Source of the DNA: Denitromonas iodatirespirans
Lineage (GTDB): Bacteria > Pseudomonadota > Gammaproteobacteria > Burkholderiales > Rhodocyclaceae
Reading direction: 5' to 3'
NCBI RefSeq assembly: GCF_018524365.1
Contig: NZ_JAEKFT010000019.1
Location: 44,790-108,789 of the forward strand
Length of the DNA stretch: 64,000 nt
Shown here one piece after another: positions 52,632 through 61,900 of this stretch. The notes below the pieces were generated by a model that saw only the letters and a program-made list of their open reading frames with translations, was not told the DNA's origin and searched no databases. The number at the start of each line of letters is the position of its first letter. Position 1 is the stretch's first letter. Position numbers and translations under genes: made by a program.

Positions 52632-54270
52632 GGTTCAACTCCTGCAAGGTGGTGTCGCCGGCGGCGACCAGCGCGGTGGCCGCGTCGCGCAGGCTGAGGA
52701 AGCCGCGCGCCTGGGCCGCCGCCTTGAGCGCGCGCACCGGGGCGCGGGTGACGATCAGCTCGCGGATCTCGTCATCGAGGATCAGCACCTCGGCAATCGC
52801 CCGCCGCCCCTTGTAGCCCGAGCCGCGGCACTGGCCGCAGCCATGGCTGGCACGGAAGCGGAAGGCGGACACATCGCCCAGGCGCGATTCGGCCACTTGC
52901 GCGGGGTCGGGGGTGACGTCATCGGCGCAGTGCGGGCAGTTGATGCGGATCAGCCGCTGCGCCACCACGCCGTTGAGCGCGGCCACCAGGTTGTGCGGGT
53001 CGATGCCCATGTGGGTGAAGCGGCCGATGACGTCGAACACATTGTTGGCATGCACGGTGGTGAACACCAGGTGGCCGGTGAGCGCGGCCTGCACGGCGAT
53101 TTCGGCGGTCTCGCCATCGCGGATCTCGCCGACCATGATCTTGTCCGGGTCGTGGCGCAGGATCGAGCGCAGGCCGCGGGCGAAGGTCAGGCCCTTCTTT
53201 TCGTTGACCGGGATCTGCAGCACGCCGGGCAGCTGGTATTCCACCGGGTCTTCGATGGTGATGATCTTGTCCAACCCGCGGTTGGTCTCGGCCAGCGTGG
53301 CGTAGAGCGAGGTGGTCTTGCCCGAGCCGGTCGGGCCGGTCACCAGCAGCATGCCGTAGGGCTCGCTGGCGAGGCGCCGCAAGGTGGCACGCACGGCGTC
53401 GTCGAAGCCCAGGCTTTCGAGCGACAGGCCGGTCATCTCCTGCGTCAGATGCTCCTTGTCGAGCACGCGCAGCACGGCGTCTTCACCATGGATGCTGGGC
53501 ATGATCGACACGCGGAAGTCGATCTCCCGCCCCGCCGCCTGCGCTTTGAAGCGCCCGTCCTGCGGCACGCGGCGCTCGGCGATGTCGAGCTCGGCCATCA
53601 CCTTGATGCGCGAAATCGCCTGCTCGGCCAGCTCGGTGCCCTGCACGCTGCCCACGCGCGAGAGCACGCCGTCGATGCGGTACTGGATCACCAGCCCGGC
53701 CGGCACGCATTCGAGGTGGATGTCGCTGGCGCCTTGCTTGAGCGCGTCGTAGAGCGTGGAGTTGACCAGCTTGACCACCGGGCTGGCGTCTTCGCTGATG
53801 CGCTTGAGCGAGAGGTCTTCGGCGCCGCCGTTGCCCTTGGCGCCGCCGCGCGTCTCCGACAGGCCGGCGGCGCGGCGCACTTCGTCTTCGTGCCGCGCCA
53901 GGCAGGCGGCGATGTCGTCATGGTCGGCCAGCACCACGGCGAAGGCTTCGTCCAGCCGGGCGCCGAGGCCGTCGACCAGCGCGCGGTCGAAGGGGTCGGC
54001 CAGCACCAGCAGCAGCGCGCCGCCGGCTTCGCGCAGGGCGATGCACTCGCGGCGCAGCGCCTGCTCGAAGGACACCACGGCAAAGTCGGGCGCGAGCAGC
54101 ATCAGCTCGGCATGGCCCATCAGCGGCAGCCCAAAGGTGCGCGCCAATCGCGCCAGACGCGGCGCGGCTTCGGTTTCGATGGCGGCCAGCGCGTCGAGCA
54201 TGCGCCCGCCGGCGGCACGTGCGGCGGCCAACTCGTCGGGCGAAAAGGGCTGGATCTGCGGCGCGTTCAT
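52612..54270 (-). CDS. gspE: Secretion/pilus assembly ATPase (GspE/PilB family)
   Basis: A 552-residue cytoplasmic hexameric ATPase. N-terminal GspE_N-type regions (~1-170) precede the core: SDIHLECVPAGLVIQYRIDG (Asp and His boxes region), Walker A GPTGSGKTTSLYATL, Walker B IMVGEIRDGETAEIAVQAALTGH, and the tetracysteine zinc site CPHCADD...CGQCRGSGYKGR. The tetracysteine motif fits assembly ATPases (GspE/PilB), not retraction ATPases. The ATG at 54270 overlaps the gspF stop by 4 bp. Confidence 0.95.
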   Translation of the reverse strand: MNAPQIQPFSPDELAAARAAGGRMLDALAAIETEAAPRLARLARTFGLPLMGHAELMLLAPDFAVVSFEQALRRECIALREAGGALLLVLADPFDRALVDGLGARLDEAFAVVLADHDDIAACLARHEDEVRRAAGLSETRGGAKGNGGAEDLSLKRISEDASPVVKLVNSTLYDALKQGASDIHLECVPAGLVIQYRIDGVLSRVGSVQGTELAEQAISRIKVMAELDIAERRVPQDGRFKAQAAGREIDFRVSIMPSIHGEDAVLRVLDKEHLTQEMTGLSLESLGFDDAVRATLRRLASEPYGMLLVTGPTGSGKTTSLYATLAETNRGLDKIITIEDPVEYQLPGVLQIPVNEKKGLTFARGLRSILRHDPDKIMVGEIRDGETAEIAVQAALTGHLVFTTVHANNVFDVIGRFTHMGIDPHNLVAALNGVVAQRLIRINCPHCADDVTPDPAQVAESRLGDVSAFRFRASHGCGQCRGSGYKGRRAIAEVLILDDEIRELIVTRAPVRALKAAAQARGFLSLRDAATALVAAGDTTLQELNRVTLLG

Positions 54271-55442
54271 CCCACACTCTCCGCCAGCTGGAAGATCGGC
54301 AGATACATGAGCACCACGATACCGCCGATGGCCACGCCGATGAACAGCATCAGCAACGGGCCGATCAGGCGGGTCAGCCACTCCACCTGCCGGGCGGTGT
54401 CTTCTTCATGGAATTCGGCCGCGCGGGTGAGCATTTCGCCGAGGTTCCCAGCGCGCTCGCCGACCCGCAGCATGCGCAGCGCCACCGGCGTGGCCAGCCC
54501 CTGCGCGGCCAGCGTGTTGGCAAAGCCGGCGCCCTCGCGCACCCGGGCAATCGCCTGCTCCAGCGCCATGCGCAGCGTCGGCGTGAGCAGCCCGGCGACC
54601 ATGCCCAACGCGGTCACCACCGGAATGCCGCCCGACAGCAGCATGCCTAGCGTGCGGTAGAAGCGCGCCAGCTGAAACACCCGCAGCCGCTCGCCGATCA
54701 TCGGCAAGCGCCACATCAGCCGCCCCACCGCCGCGGCCGTGGCCGGCTGGCGCGCCAGCGCCACGATGCCGATGACCGCCGCCAGCAGCGCGCCGGCCAC
54801 GATCAGCGCATTGGCTTCGACGAACCGCCCCCACTCCATCAACAGGCGCGACATGAAGGGCAGATCGCCGCCCACGTCTTCATAGATATGCGAAAAGCGC
54901 GGCACCACGTAGCCGAGCAAAAACAGCACCACCAGCCCACCCACGCCGAGCAGCAGCACCGGGTAGATGGCCGCGCTCACCAGCTTGCTGCGCAGCGCCT
55001 CCACCTGCTGGCGATAGGCAATGAAGCGCGCCACCGCCGGCACCAGATCGCTGGTGCGCTCGGCCGCGCGGATCATTGCCACATACAGGTCGGGAAAGGC
55101 ATGCGGCGCCGCCTCCAGCGCGGCCGACAGCGGCCGCCCCTCGCGCAGCGCCTTGCGGATGTCGTCGAGCACGCCGCGCACCGCGGGGCGGGTTTCCTTT
55201 TCGGCCAGGGCGTCCACCGCCTCGGCCAGCGGAATGCCCGCGCCCAACAGCGCCAGCATCTCCTGGTTGAACAGCAGCAGCGGAAAGCGCGCGCGCCGGC
55301 CGCCCTGGCGCTCGGCCCGCAGCGACAACACCGTCAGCCCGCGCGCGCCGGCCAACTGGCGTGCCTCGGCCTCGGTGGACGCCTCGAAGGCCGTCTCGAC
55401 GACGTCCGCCCCCTGCCCGACAGCCTTGACCCGGTAACGCAT
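54267..55442 (-). CDS. gspF: Type II secretion/pilus inner-membrane platform protein
   Basis: A 391-residue GspF/PilC protein with two T2SSF domains (~65-190 and ~265-385) and three membrane helices (LLLGVGGLVVLFLLGYVVPR, ALIVAGALLAAVIGIVALAR, LLMLFIGVAIGGIVVLMYLP). The N-terminal segment (MRYRVKAVGQGADVVETAFE) is typical. It abuts gspG (stop of gspG at 55443) and overlaps gspE by 4 bp. Confidence 0.95.
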   Translation of the reverse strand: MRYRVKAVGQGADVVETAFEASTEAEARQLAGARGLTVLSLRAERQGGRRARFPLLLFNQEMLALLGAGIPLAEAVDALAEKETRPAVRGVLDDIRKALREGRPLSAALEAAPHAFPDLYVAMIRAAERTSDLVPAVARFIAYRQQVEALRSKLVSAAIYPVLLLGVGGLVVLFLLGYVVPRFSHIYEDVGGDLPFMSRLLMEWGRFVEANALIVAGALLAAVIGIVALARQPATAAAVGRLMWRLPMIGERLRVFQLARFYRTLGMLLSGGIPVVTALGMVAGLLTPTLRMALEQAIARVREGAGFANTLAAQGLATPVALRMLRVGERAGNLGEMLTRAAEFHEEDTARQVEWLTRLIGPLLMLFIGVAIGGIVVLMYLPIFQLAESVG

Positions 55443-55916
55443 CTACCAGTTCACGATATCGGCGGCCTCGCCCTCGCCACCGGGCTGGCCATCCTTGCCG
55501 AAGGAAAACAGGTCGAACTCGCCATGCTCGCCCGGCGAACGGTACTGGTAGGGCTTCTCCCACGGATCGTCCGGCACCGCCTTGCGCAGGTAAGGCCCCT
55601 GCCACTTGCGCTCGCCGGCCGGCGCCGTATTGAGCGCCGCCAACCCCTCCTCGGTGAGCGGGTAGCGACCCACATCGAGCCGGAACTGGTCGAGCGCCTT
55701 CTCCAGCGCATTGATCTGCGCCCGCGCCGTCTGCACCTCCGACTTGCCGATCTGCGAAAAGAAGCGCGGCCCCACATAACCCGCCAGCAAACCGATGATC
55801 ACCATCACCACCAGCAGTTCGAGCAGCGTGAAACCGCCCTGGCGGCCACTCTCGCGCAGGAAGGATGCGGCACTTGCCGCCGGCGGCGCGGCGCGCAGGG
55901 CCGAGGCCTCGTCCAT
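55443..55916 (-). CDS. gspG: Major pseudopilin GspG
   Basis: A 157-residue prepilin. The leader MDEASALRAAPPAASAASFL...RQGG is long (~28 residues). The mature start FTLLELLVVMVIIGLLAGYV carries Glu+5. The GspG hallmarks follow: VQTARAQINALEKALDQFRL, DVGRYPLTEEGLAALNTAP, and WQGPYLRKAVPDDPWEKPYQ with the calcium-loop region at the C-terminus. The frame is open further upstream through an inverted-repeat element, but the ATG at 55916 is the nearest sensible start. It is the first gene of the operon. Confidence 0.92.
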   Translation of the reverse strand: MDEASALRAAPPAASAASFLRESGRQGGFTLLELLVVMVIIGLLAGYVGPRFFSQIGKSEVQTARAQINALEKALDQFRLDVGRYPLTEEGLAALNTAPAGERKWQGPYLRKAVPDDPWEKPYQYRSPGEHGEFDLFSFGKDGQPGGEGEAADIVNW

Positions 55917-56259
55917 CGCCAGGCGAGTTGAAACCCGCCCGACCTCATCCGGTACGCAGGCGCCCTCCTGTAGGGCGGGTTTCAACCCGCCGCCGCCACG
56001 CCGAAAACGCGCACGCGTGGCATGGGCCGCCGCAAACAAACCACGCATGGAAAAACACATAAACCCGATCGGCAAGAAACGCATGGACTCGAACACTCCC
56101 GGGCAGCCAGGCTGCTCCACAAAGGCGAACAGGGTAGGTGCGCAATGTGACACCGCGTTGACCTGCCAAACGGTACATCAAACCCCAGCCGGGGTGAAAC
56201 GCTGCCGTCATCTGCCAGCGTCACGATGGCAAGCCCGCCCCACCACCGGAAGCCCGCTC
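55917..56259. other. Intergenic region with inverted-repeat element upstream of gspG
   Basis: Two opposed copies of a GGGCGGGTTTCAAC-type element occupy 55923-55940 and 55970-55991 (the latter GTAGGGCGGGTTTCAACCCG, itself a hairpin). The same element appears at 47638-47683 at the other side of this operon. The rest is probably the divergent promoter region for gspG and the transglycosylase; no clear -35/-10 pair stands out. Confidence 0.6.
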
Positions 56260-56433
56260 ATGATCGACGATCTCGACCTCGACTTCGCCCTCACCGGCAC
56301 GCGCCGCGCTTGGGTCAGCAGCGAAGTATCCTCTACCATCCTTCCCGATACCGATTGGGACATGCCCTATGACGATGCCAACCTCGACCCGCTCGACGAC
56401 GAAGGCCCCGTCTCATGCGAATGGGTTAGCTAG
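56260..56433 (+). CDS. Small acidic hypothetical protein overlapping the transglycosylase gene
   Basis: A 57-codon frame (MIDDLDLDFALTGTRRAWVS at the N-terminus), very acidic, preceded by GGAAG. It ends in the signal-peptide coding region of the following gene, overlapping it by 65 bp in another frame. The acidic composition could be a by-product of GC-rich reading frames; coupling to the next gene is possible. Real coding status is uncertain. Confidence 0.35.
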   Translation: MIDDLDLDFALTGTRRAWVSSEVSSTILPDTDWDMPYDDANLDPLDDEGPVSCEWVS

Positions 56434-57025
56434 AAACACTCTCGCCATCGCCCTGGCCGCCCTGCTGTGCGCGCCGCCCGGCGCATCGGCCGACACGCTC
56501 TACAGCTTCGTCGACGAACACGGCGTCATGCACTTTTCGGACAGCCCCGCCAGCGACCCCCGCTACCGCCGCATCGCCGGCGCGCCTCAAGCCGCCGCCT
56601 CCGCGGGTAAACCCCAGCCCCGCCCCGCCCCCACCGCGCTACGCCCCCACATCGAACACGCCGCCCGCCAGACCGGCCTCGACCCGGCACTGATCCAGGC
56701 CGTCGCCCAGGTCGAAAGCGCCTTCAACCCCAACGCCCAATCCCCCAAAGGCGCCCTCGGCCTCATGCAGCTCATGCCCGCCACCGCCGAACGCTACGGC
56801 GTCACCAACCCCCTCGACCCCGCCACCAACCTCCTCGGCGGCGCCCGCTACCTGAGCGACCTGCTCCGCCTGTTCAACGACGACCTCGAACTGGCGCTGG
56901 CCGCGTACAACGCCGGGGAGAACGCTGTCATGAAGTACGACAAGCAGATTCCGCCGTATCGGGAGACGCGGGCGTATGTGCCTAGGGTGTTAGCGAGGTA
57001 TGCGGTGGAGCGGGATGGGCGGTAG
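56369..57025 (+). CDS. Lytic transglycosylase (DUF4124 + SLT domain)
   Basis: A 218-residue exported protein. A signal-like segment (ARNTLAIALAALLCAPPGAS) is followed by a DUF4124 domain (~43-72; DTLYSFVDEHGVMHFSDSPA) and an SLT lysozyme-like domain (~92-205). The catalytic Glu is in VAQVESAFNPNAQSPKGALG, followed by LMQLMPATAERYGV and ALAAYNAGENAV. It cuts peptidoglycan glycan strands in the periplasm. Such enzymes often open the wall for secretion systems, which fits the neighbouring T2SS-like operon. The n-region of the signal is long (22 residues), so the exact start is not certain. Confidence 0.9.
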   Translation: MTMPTSTRSTTKAPSHANGLARNTLAIALAALLCAPPGASADTLYSFVDEHGVMHFSDSPASDPRYRRIAGAPQAAASAGKPQPRPAPTALRPHIEHAARQTGLDPALIQAVAQVESAFNPNAQSPKGALGLMQLMPATAERYGVTNPLDPATNLLGGARYLSDLLRLFNDDLELALAAYNAGENAVMKYDKQIPPYRETRAYVPRVLARYAVERDGR

Positions 57026-57093
57026 GCGACGAACGAGAAAGCACAGATAAACCATTTATTTGTCATTTAAACGGCGCTTCGAACTGATACAAT

Positions 57094-57111
57094 CCAACCA
57101 TCTAGGGTTGG
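57094..57111. other. Small hairpin in AT-rich DNA before the RHS gene
   Basis: CCAACC and GGTTGG enclose the 6-nt loop ATCTAG. It lies 69 bp after the transglycosylase stop in markedly AT-richer DNA, without a T-run. It could be a weak terminator. Confidence 0.3.
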
Positions 57112-57212
57112 CCTTGATTGCAAAATAGGCATGCAATCCGCCTAGAGACCGCCCTAAAATATTGATTACGCATTGTTGACACTTTTCCCTTGATGCGATT
57201 AAGCAGAAATCC

Positions 57213-57332
57213 ATGAAACCAAAAAAAATAAAGAAATTTTTTGCATACCTCTTGATGGCATCGGCCTTGCTGGGGTTCTCTGTTTCAGGATTTGCGCAGA
57301 CTACCATTTCAAACCGAGTTATCGTCAAGTCT
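57213..57332 (+). pseudogene. 5' fragment of an exported protein, probably the RHS gene N-terminus
   Basis: A lysine-rich start and signal peptide (MKPKKIKKFFAYLLMASALL, cleavage near GFAQ) are followed by only ~10 mature residues (TTISNRVIVKS) before the IS256-family element begins at 57333. The frame runs into the IS and stops at 57404. Low GC matches the DNA after the IS and the first kilobase of the RHS gene, so it is probably that gene's detached export signal. Rejoining at the target duplication does not restore the long RHS frame (a stop occurs at 58737), so another lesion must also exist. Confidence 0.6.
57325..57332. repeat. Left target-site duplication of the IS256-family element
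   Basis: TCAAGTCT here is repeated exactly at 58699-58706. The 8-bp length is normal for IS256-family insertion. Confidence 0.85.
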
Positions 57333-58698
57333 GGTGTATGCGCCGATCTGGCATGGCTGATCAGGCGGCGCGTCGCTGCTGCTGCTCCTTCTCTTTGTCT
57401 TTGACGGGTTCACCGTCTTTGAAGAGGACGCCGTCCATCAGTTCGGCAATGCGCTCGTGACCGCGAATCCGGCGCCAGGACTTCTCGGCCTCCTGCACGA
57501 GCTTGAAGGCCAGTCCGAGGAAGGTTGCGCGCGACACGCAGTTCTTCGTGCGAGTGGTGCGGTGGCGTACGGTGGCGAAGGTCGATTCGATCGGGTTGGT
57601 CGTGCGCAGGTGAATCCAGTGCTCGGCCGGCAAGTCGTAGAAGGCAAGCAAGGCGTCGCGGTCGGTGACGAGCTTGTCGGCGGCCTTCGGGTACTTGGCC
57701 TGGTAGGTCTGCACGAAATGGTTGAAGGCATCGATCGCCTCGGCCCGCGTCGGCGCCATCCAGATATCATGAAGCTGCGCCTTTGCCTTGGCCTGCAGAC
57801 ATTTGGGCAGCGCGTTGAGCACATTGGCCGTCTTGTGGACCCAGCAGCGCTGCCGGCCGGTCTCGGGATAGATCTCGTCGAGTGCCGCCCAGAAACCGAG
57901 CGCCCCGTCGCCCACCGCCAGGCGCGGACCGACTTCGAGCCCGCGGGCCTTCAGGTCGCGCAACAGATCGAGCCAGGACTGCTTGGATTCACGGTGCCCG
58001 TCACAGATCGAGACCAGTTCCTTGGTGCCATCGAGCTTCACGCCGATGATCACCAGCAGGCACTGGCGGGCGTCGTCCTCGCCGCGCAAGCTGGCGTGGA
58101 CGCCGTCTGCCCACCAGTAGACGTAGCGATTGCCGGCCACAGTCCGCTTCATCCAGCTCGCGTACTCGGTGGCCCATTCGGCTTTCAGGCGGCTGACCAC
58201 GTTGGGCGAGAGCCCTCGGGCCTGCTCACCGAGCAGCACCGTGAGCGCTTCGCGCATGTCGCCCGTCGAGATGCCCTTCAGGTACAGCCACGGCAGCGCC
58301 GCCGACACCCGGGCCGAGCGGCGCACATATGGCGGCACCAGCGCGGAGTTGAACTTCACCCCGCCGCCCGAGCGGTCGCGCACCTTGGGCACGCGAACCT
58401 CGACGTTGCCGACCGCCGTGAGCACCTCGCGCGCCGGCAGGTGCCCGTTGCGCACCACCGCCCGCTGCCCGCCCAGCATCCGCACGTTCTCGTACTCCGC
58501 CAACAACTGCTGCACCTCCACTTCAATCGCCTTCTGGATCAGATCCCGCGCGCCGCGCCGGATCAACTCCTCCAGCGACTGCCCCACTTGCGATTGCTCG
58601 AACGACTGCTCACTCGTATCCTTCTTCAAGGCGTGTCTCCTTGTTTGCTGAAAATTTGGTCTCGACAACTCAATTCTCAGCAGAGGCACGCCGCCTCA
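57333..58698 (-). mobile_element. IS256-family insertion sequence (1,366 bp)
   Basis: The element is bounded by the 8-bp duplication TCAAGTCT. Its ends match in register as imperfect inverted repeats: GGTGTATGCGCCGATCTG at the left against the complement TGAGGCGGCGTGCCTCTG at the right, sharing GCG and TCTG blocks. It carries a single intact transposase gene on the minus strand. It splits the 5' end of the RHS gene. Confidence 0.85.
57361..58629 (-). CDS. IS256-family transposase
   Basis: A 422-residue mutator-type DDE transposase. The catalytic residues are Asp in YWWADGVHASLRGEDD, Asp in LAVGDGALGFWAAL and Glu in TTNPIESTFATVRHRTTR, and the family signature HWIHLRTTNPIESTF is present. The start is TTG 58629 (MKKDTSEQSFEQ), which has AAGGAG seven bases upstream; a longer ATG reading from 58689 would start at the IS tip and include the ribosome site. 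The reading frame is intact, so the element may be active. Confidence 0.95.
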   Translation of the reverse strand: MKKDTSEQSFEQSQVGQSLEELIRRGARDLIQKAIEVEVQQLLAEYENVRMLGGQRAVVRNGHLPAREVLTAVGNVEVRVPKVRDRSGGGVKFNSALVPPYVRRSARVSAALPWLYLKGISTGDMREALTVLLGEQARGLSPNVVSRLKAEWATEYASWMKRTVAGNRYVYWWADGVHASLRGEDDARQCLLVIIGVKLDGTKELVSICDGHRESKQSWLDLLRDLKARGLEVGPRLAVGDGALGFWAALDEIYPETGRQRCWVHKTANVLNALPKCLQAKAKAQLHDIWMAPTRAEAIDAFNHFVQTYQAKYPKAADKLVTDRDALLAFYDLPAEHWIHLRTTNPIESTFATVRHRTTRTKNCVSRATFLGLAFKLVQEAEKSWRRIRGHERIAELMDGVLFKDGEPVKDKEKEQQQRRAA

Positions 58699-58706
58699 TC
58701 AAGTCT
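58699..58706. repeat. Right target-site duplication of the IS256-family element
   Basis: TCAAGTCT, identical to 57325-57332, directly follows the right end of the IS. Confidence 0.85.
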
Positions 58707-58924
58707 TCATATCAGGATTCAGTCATACACCAGTTCTGACTATATCTCTTTCAAACCCCCAGTGCAGGCAGTCTGGAAACCCAGCCGCGTGGTTTGACTG
58801 CCTCGCTCCAGAGTACTCATCATGGAGATGCGATCAATACTATTCATCAAAACCGCGATTTGACGCAGGCACAAGCAACTACCCCGATCTTGTCGGATGC
58901 GCTTCAAAGCTGATCGACTGGAAA

Positions 58925-61900
58925 ATGTCTAGGAGGTACGACAGCAACTGGGAGTATCAGATAAAGTCATACCCATCGGAGCTAGACTTTCGAGCCATGT
59001 CGCCAATCAGTAGCCCTCAGTTTATCTATGGTCGGGGCGAAGGAGTTGGCCTATACAAAGGCATTGAAAGCAGCGTCTCCCGGTTTACAATCGAGTATGA
59101 GCGCCGCTTTTCATGCGACAAGCCGGGCCGAATTTCAGTCCACCGATATGCAATAAAGGATGACAACAAGTACCCCTCGGATGACCCACCTTATGTTGGC
59201 TATTACTGCAGGTATTACATAAATCCGCATGAGGCTGGTGAGTTGCTTGCAGGACAGTGCCCCGCTTCGAAACACCCGGTCTCCTATGTCAACGGCAACA
59301 AGTACTTGCCGGAAACCGATCTCGAGTCGAACGCTCTAGCTGGGCTGCCGATTAGCCGGCACTACAACTCTCTAGGCGTCAATGGTCGCGTCAGTATTGG
59401 CGCCAGATGGCGGTTGAGCATTGATCGCCAACTTACCATTGACTCCCCCAACATGATCACGGCCTACCGTGGGAGCGGGAAATACCTGAACATGGTTCGG
59501 AGCGGAGTTGGATTCCTCCCCAGCGCAGGCGGTAGTGAACGAGTTCAGGAGGTCATGGATGAAAACGTAGTCGCCGGCTGGCTACTGTTTGACTCCAACG
59601 GCGAGATTGATCGATACGACGCTCAAGGGAACCTTACATCGATCCACAATACTTTCGGCATGAAGTGGGAAATCATTCGCAATGATGCCGGACGCATCAT
59701 TGCCATTGCCAACGATTTTGGCGTTGAAGCCAAGCTCCAATACGATGACCTCCACCACGTGGCCTCCATTAACCTGCCCGATGGTAGTCGTATTGGCTAT
59801 ACGTATGACTCCGGTGGCAATCTTTCCTCTGTACAGTACCCCGACGGCTCTTCCCGTACCTATCATTACAACGAAGCCAGCTTCAATGGGGGCAAAAACC
59901 AACCGCACTCGTTGACGGGAATTGACGATGAAAGCGGTAACCGCTACGTCAGCTACTGGTATGACATGAGTTTGCGTGCAATAGCCGAAGAACTGACCGG
60001 GGGAGTTGACCGCGCCGGTCTGAAGTTCTCGACAGGCAAAACCACTGTCACCGATGCGCTGGGCACTGTGCGGGACTATCATTTTGAACCGGTCAACCGT
60101 GTAGCTCGCTACAAAAGCCAATCCCAACCCGCCGGCGCCGGCTGCAACGCCTCCACCGCTGCCCTCACCTACGACCCCAACGGCAACGTCGCCACCCGCA
60201 CCTCTTTCGACGGCACCGTCACCACCTACACGCACGACCTCACCCGCAACCTCGAAACGCGGCGCATCGAGGCCTCCGGCACGGCCGACGCTCGCACCAT
60301 CAGCACCGAATGGCACCCCGACTGGCATCTGCGCAGCGCGCAGGCCGAGCCGAAGCTGATCACCCGCTGGATCTACAACGGCCAGTCCGACCCGGTCTCC
60401 GGCGGCACGGCGTCTTGCGCGCCCTCGGATGCCGAGGTGATCGAGGGCATGCCCATCGCCGTGGTGTGCAAGAAGGTCGAGCAGCCCACCACCGATGCCA
60501 ACGGCGCCGCCGGCTTTGCCGCCACGGCCGACGGCCCGGCGCGCGTCTGGTCCTACACCTACAACCGCTACGGCAAAGTCCTCACCGCCGACGGGCCACG
60601 CGCCGATGTGGCCGACCTGTGGACCTACGAGTACTACGCCGCCGACGCCACCTGCCCCGGCGCGGGCGAAGGCACGGGCATGGACAAGGGCTGCCGGGGC
60701 GAGCTGCTGCGCGCCACCGACCCGGCCGGGCTGGTGACCGACTACCTCAAGTACAACGCCCACGGCCAGTTGCTGCAGATGCGCGCGCCCAATGGCGTGA
60801 TCACCAGTTACGCCTACGACCTGCGCCAGCGCCTCACTGCGCAGGAGGTGGGCGGGCTGCTCACCAGCTTCGACTACGACCCGCGCGGCCTGCTCGAACG
60901 CCTCACCCTGCCCGACGGCACGGCCATCGACTACACCTACGATGCCGCCCACCGCCTCACCGACATCACCCACGCCGCCACCGGCGAGCGCATCCACTAC
61001 ACGCTCGACGCGGCCGGCAATCGCACCGCCGAGACGGTGTTCGACGCCACCGGCACCGCCGTGCGCAGCCTCGCGCGCAACTTCGACGCTCTCGGCCGGC
61101 TGTGGAAAGAGGTGCGCAGCGTCAACGGCCAGGCGGCCGAAACCGTCTACCTGCACGACGCCGAAGACCGCCTCACCCACGCCACCGATCCGCTCACCCA
61201 CACCAGCCAGTGGCAATACAACCGCCTCGGCCAGCTCAAGGCCGAGATCGACGCCCTGAACCACACCACCGCCCTCACCCCCGACGCGGCCGGCAACACC
61301 ACCGCCGTGCAGGCAGCTAACGGCGCCACCACGCAGTACACCGTCAATGGGCTGGGGGAAGTCATCCAGGAAGTCAGCCCCGACAGAGGTACCAGAACAT
61401 ATCACTATGATGCGGCGGGAAACCTCACCGCCATCACCAAAGGGACGGGCTACAACCTCCCTCCCGAGCAGTACATCGAATCTGACCCGCGAGGCGGCTA
61501 CATTCTCACGGCCTTCGATGCGCTCAACCGCCCAACGGCAACGCGCTTCGTCACGCCGCTCGGCGCAGAAGAGGCCAGGATTTCCACCACCTGGGACACC
61601 GCCCCCAACGGCGCAGGCCAGATCGCCCGCCTCGCCGGCCCCGACGCCACGCTCGACTGGGCCTACGACAGCCTCGGGCGCGTCAGCAGCCAAACACAAA
61701 CCCTCGGCGCCGTCGCCCTCACGCTCGGCACCGCCTACGATGCCGACGGCCGCCTCCAAAGCCTCACCTACCCTTCCGGCCGCGTCCTGCAACTGAGCTA
61801 CGACAGCGCCGGGCGCGTGAGCGGCCTCGCCTTCACCCCCTACCAGATCGCCAGCAACATTGCCTACCACCCCTTCGGCGGCATCAAAGCCATCACCCTG

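Noticed and set aside
57325..58706. The idea that precise IS excision restores an intact RHS gene
   Set aside because: Joining at the 8-bp duplication puts the left fragment in a phase that stops at 58737, not in the RHS phase.
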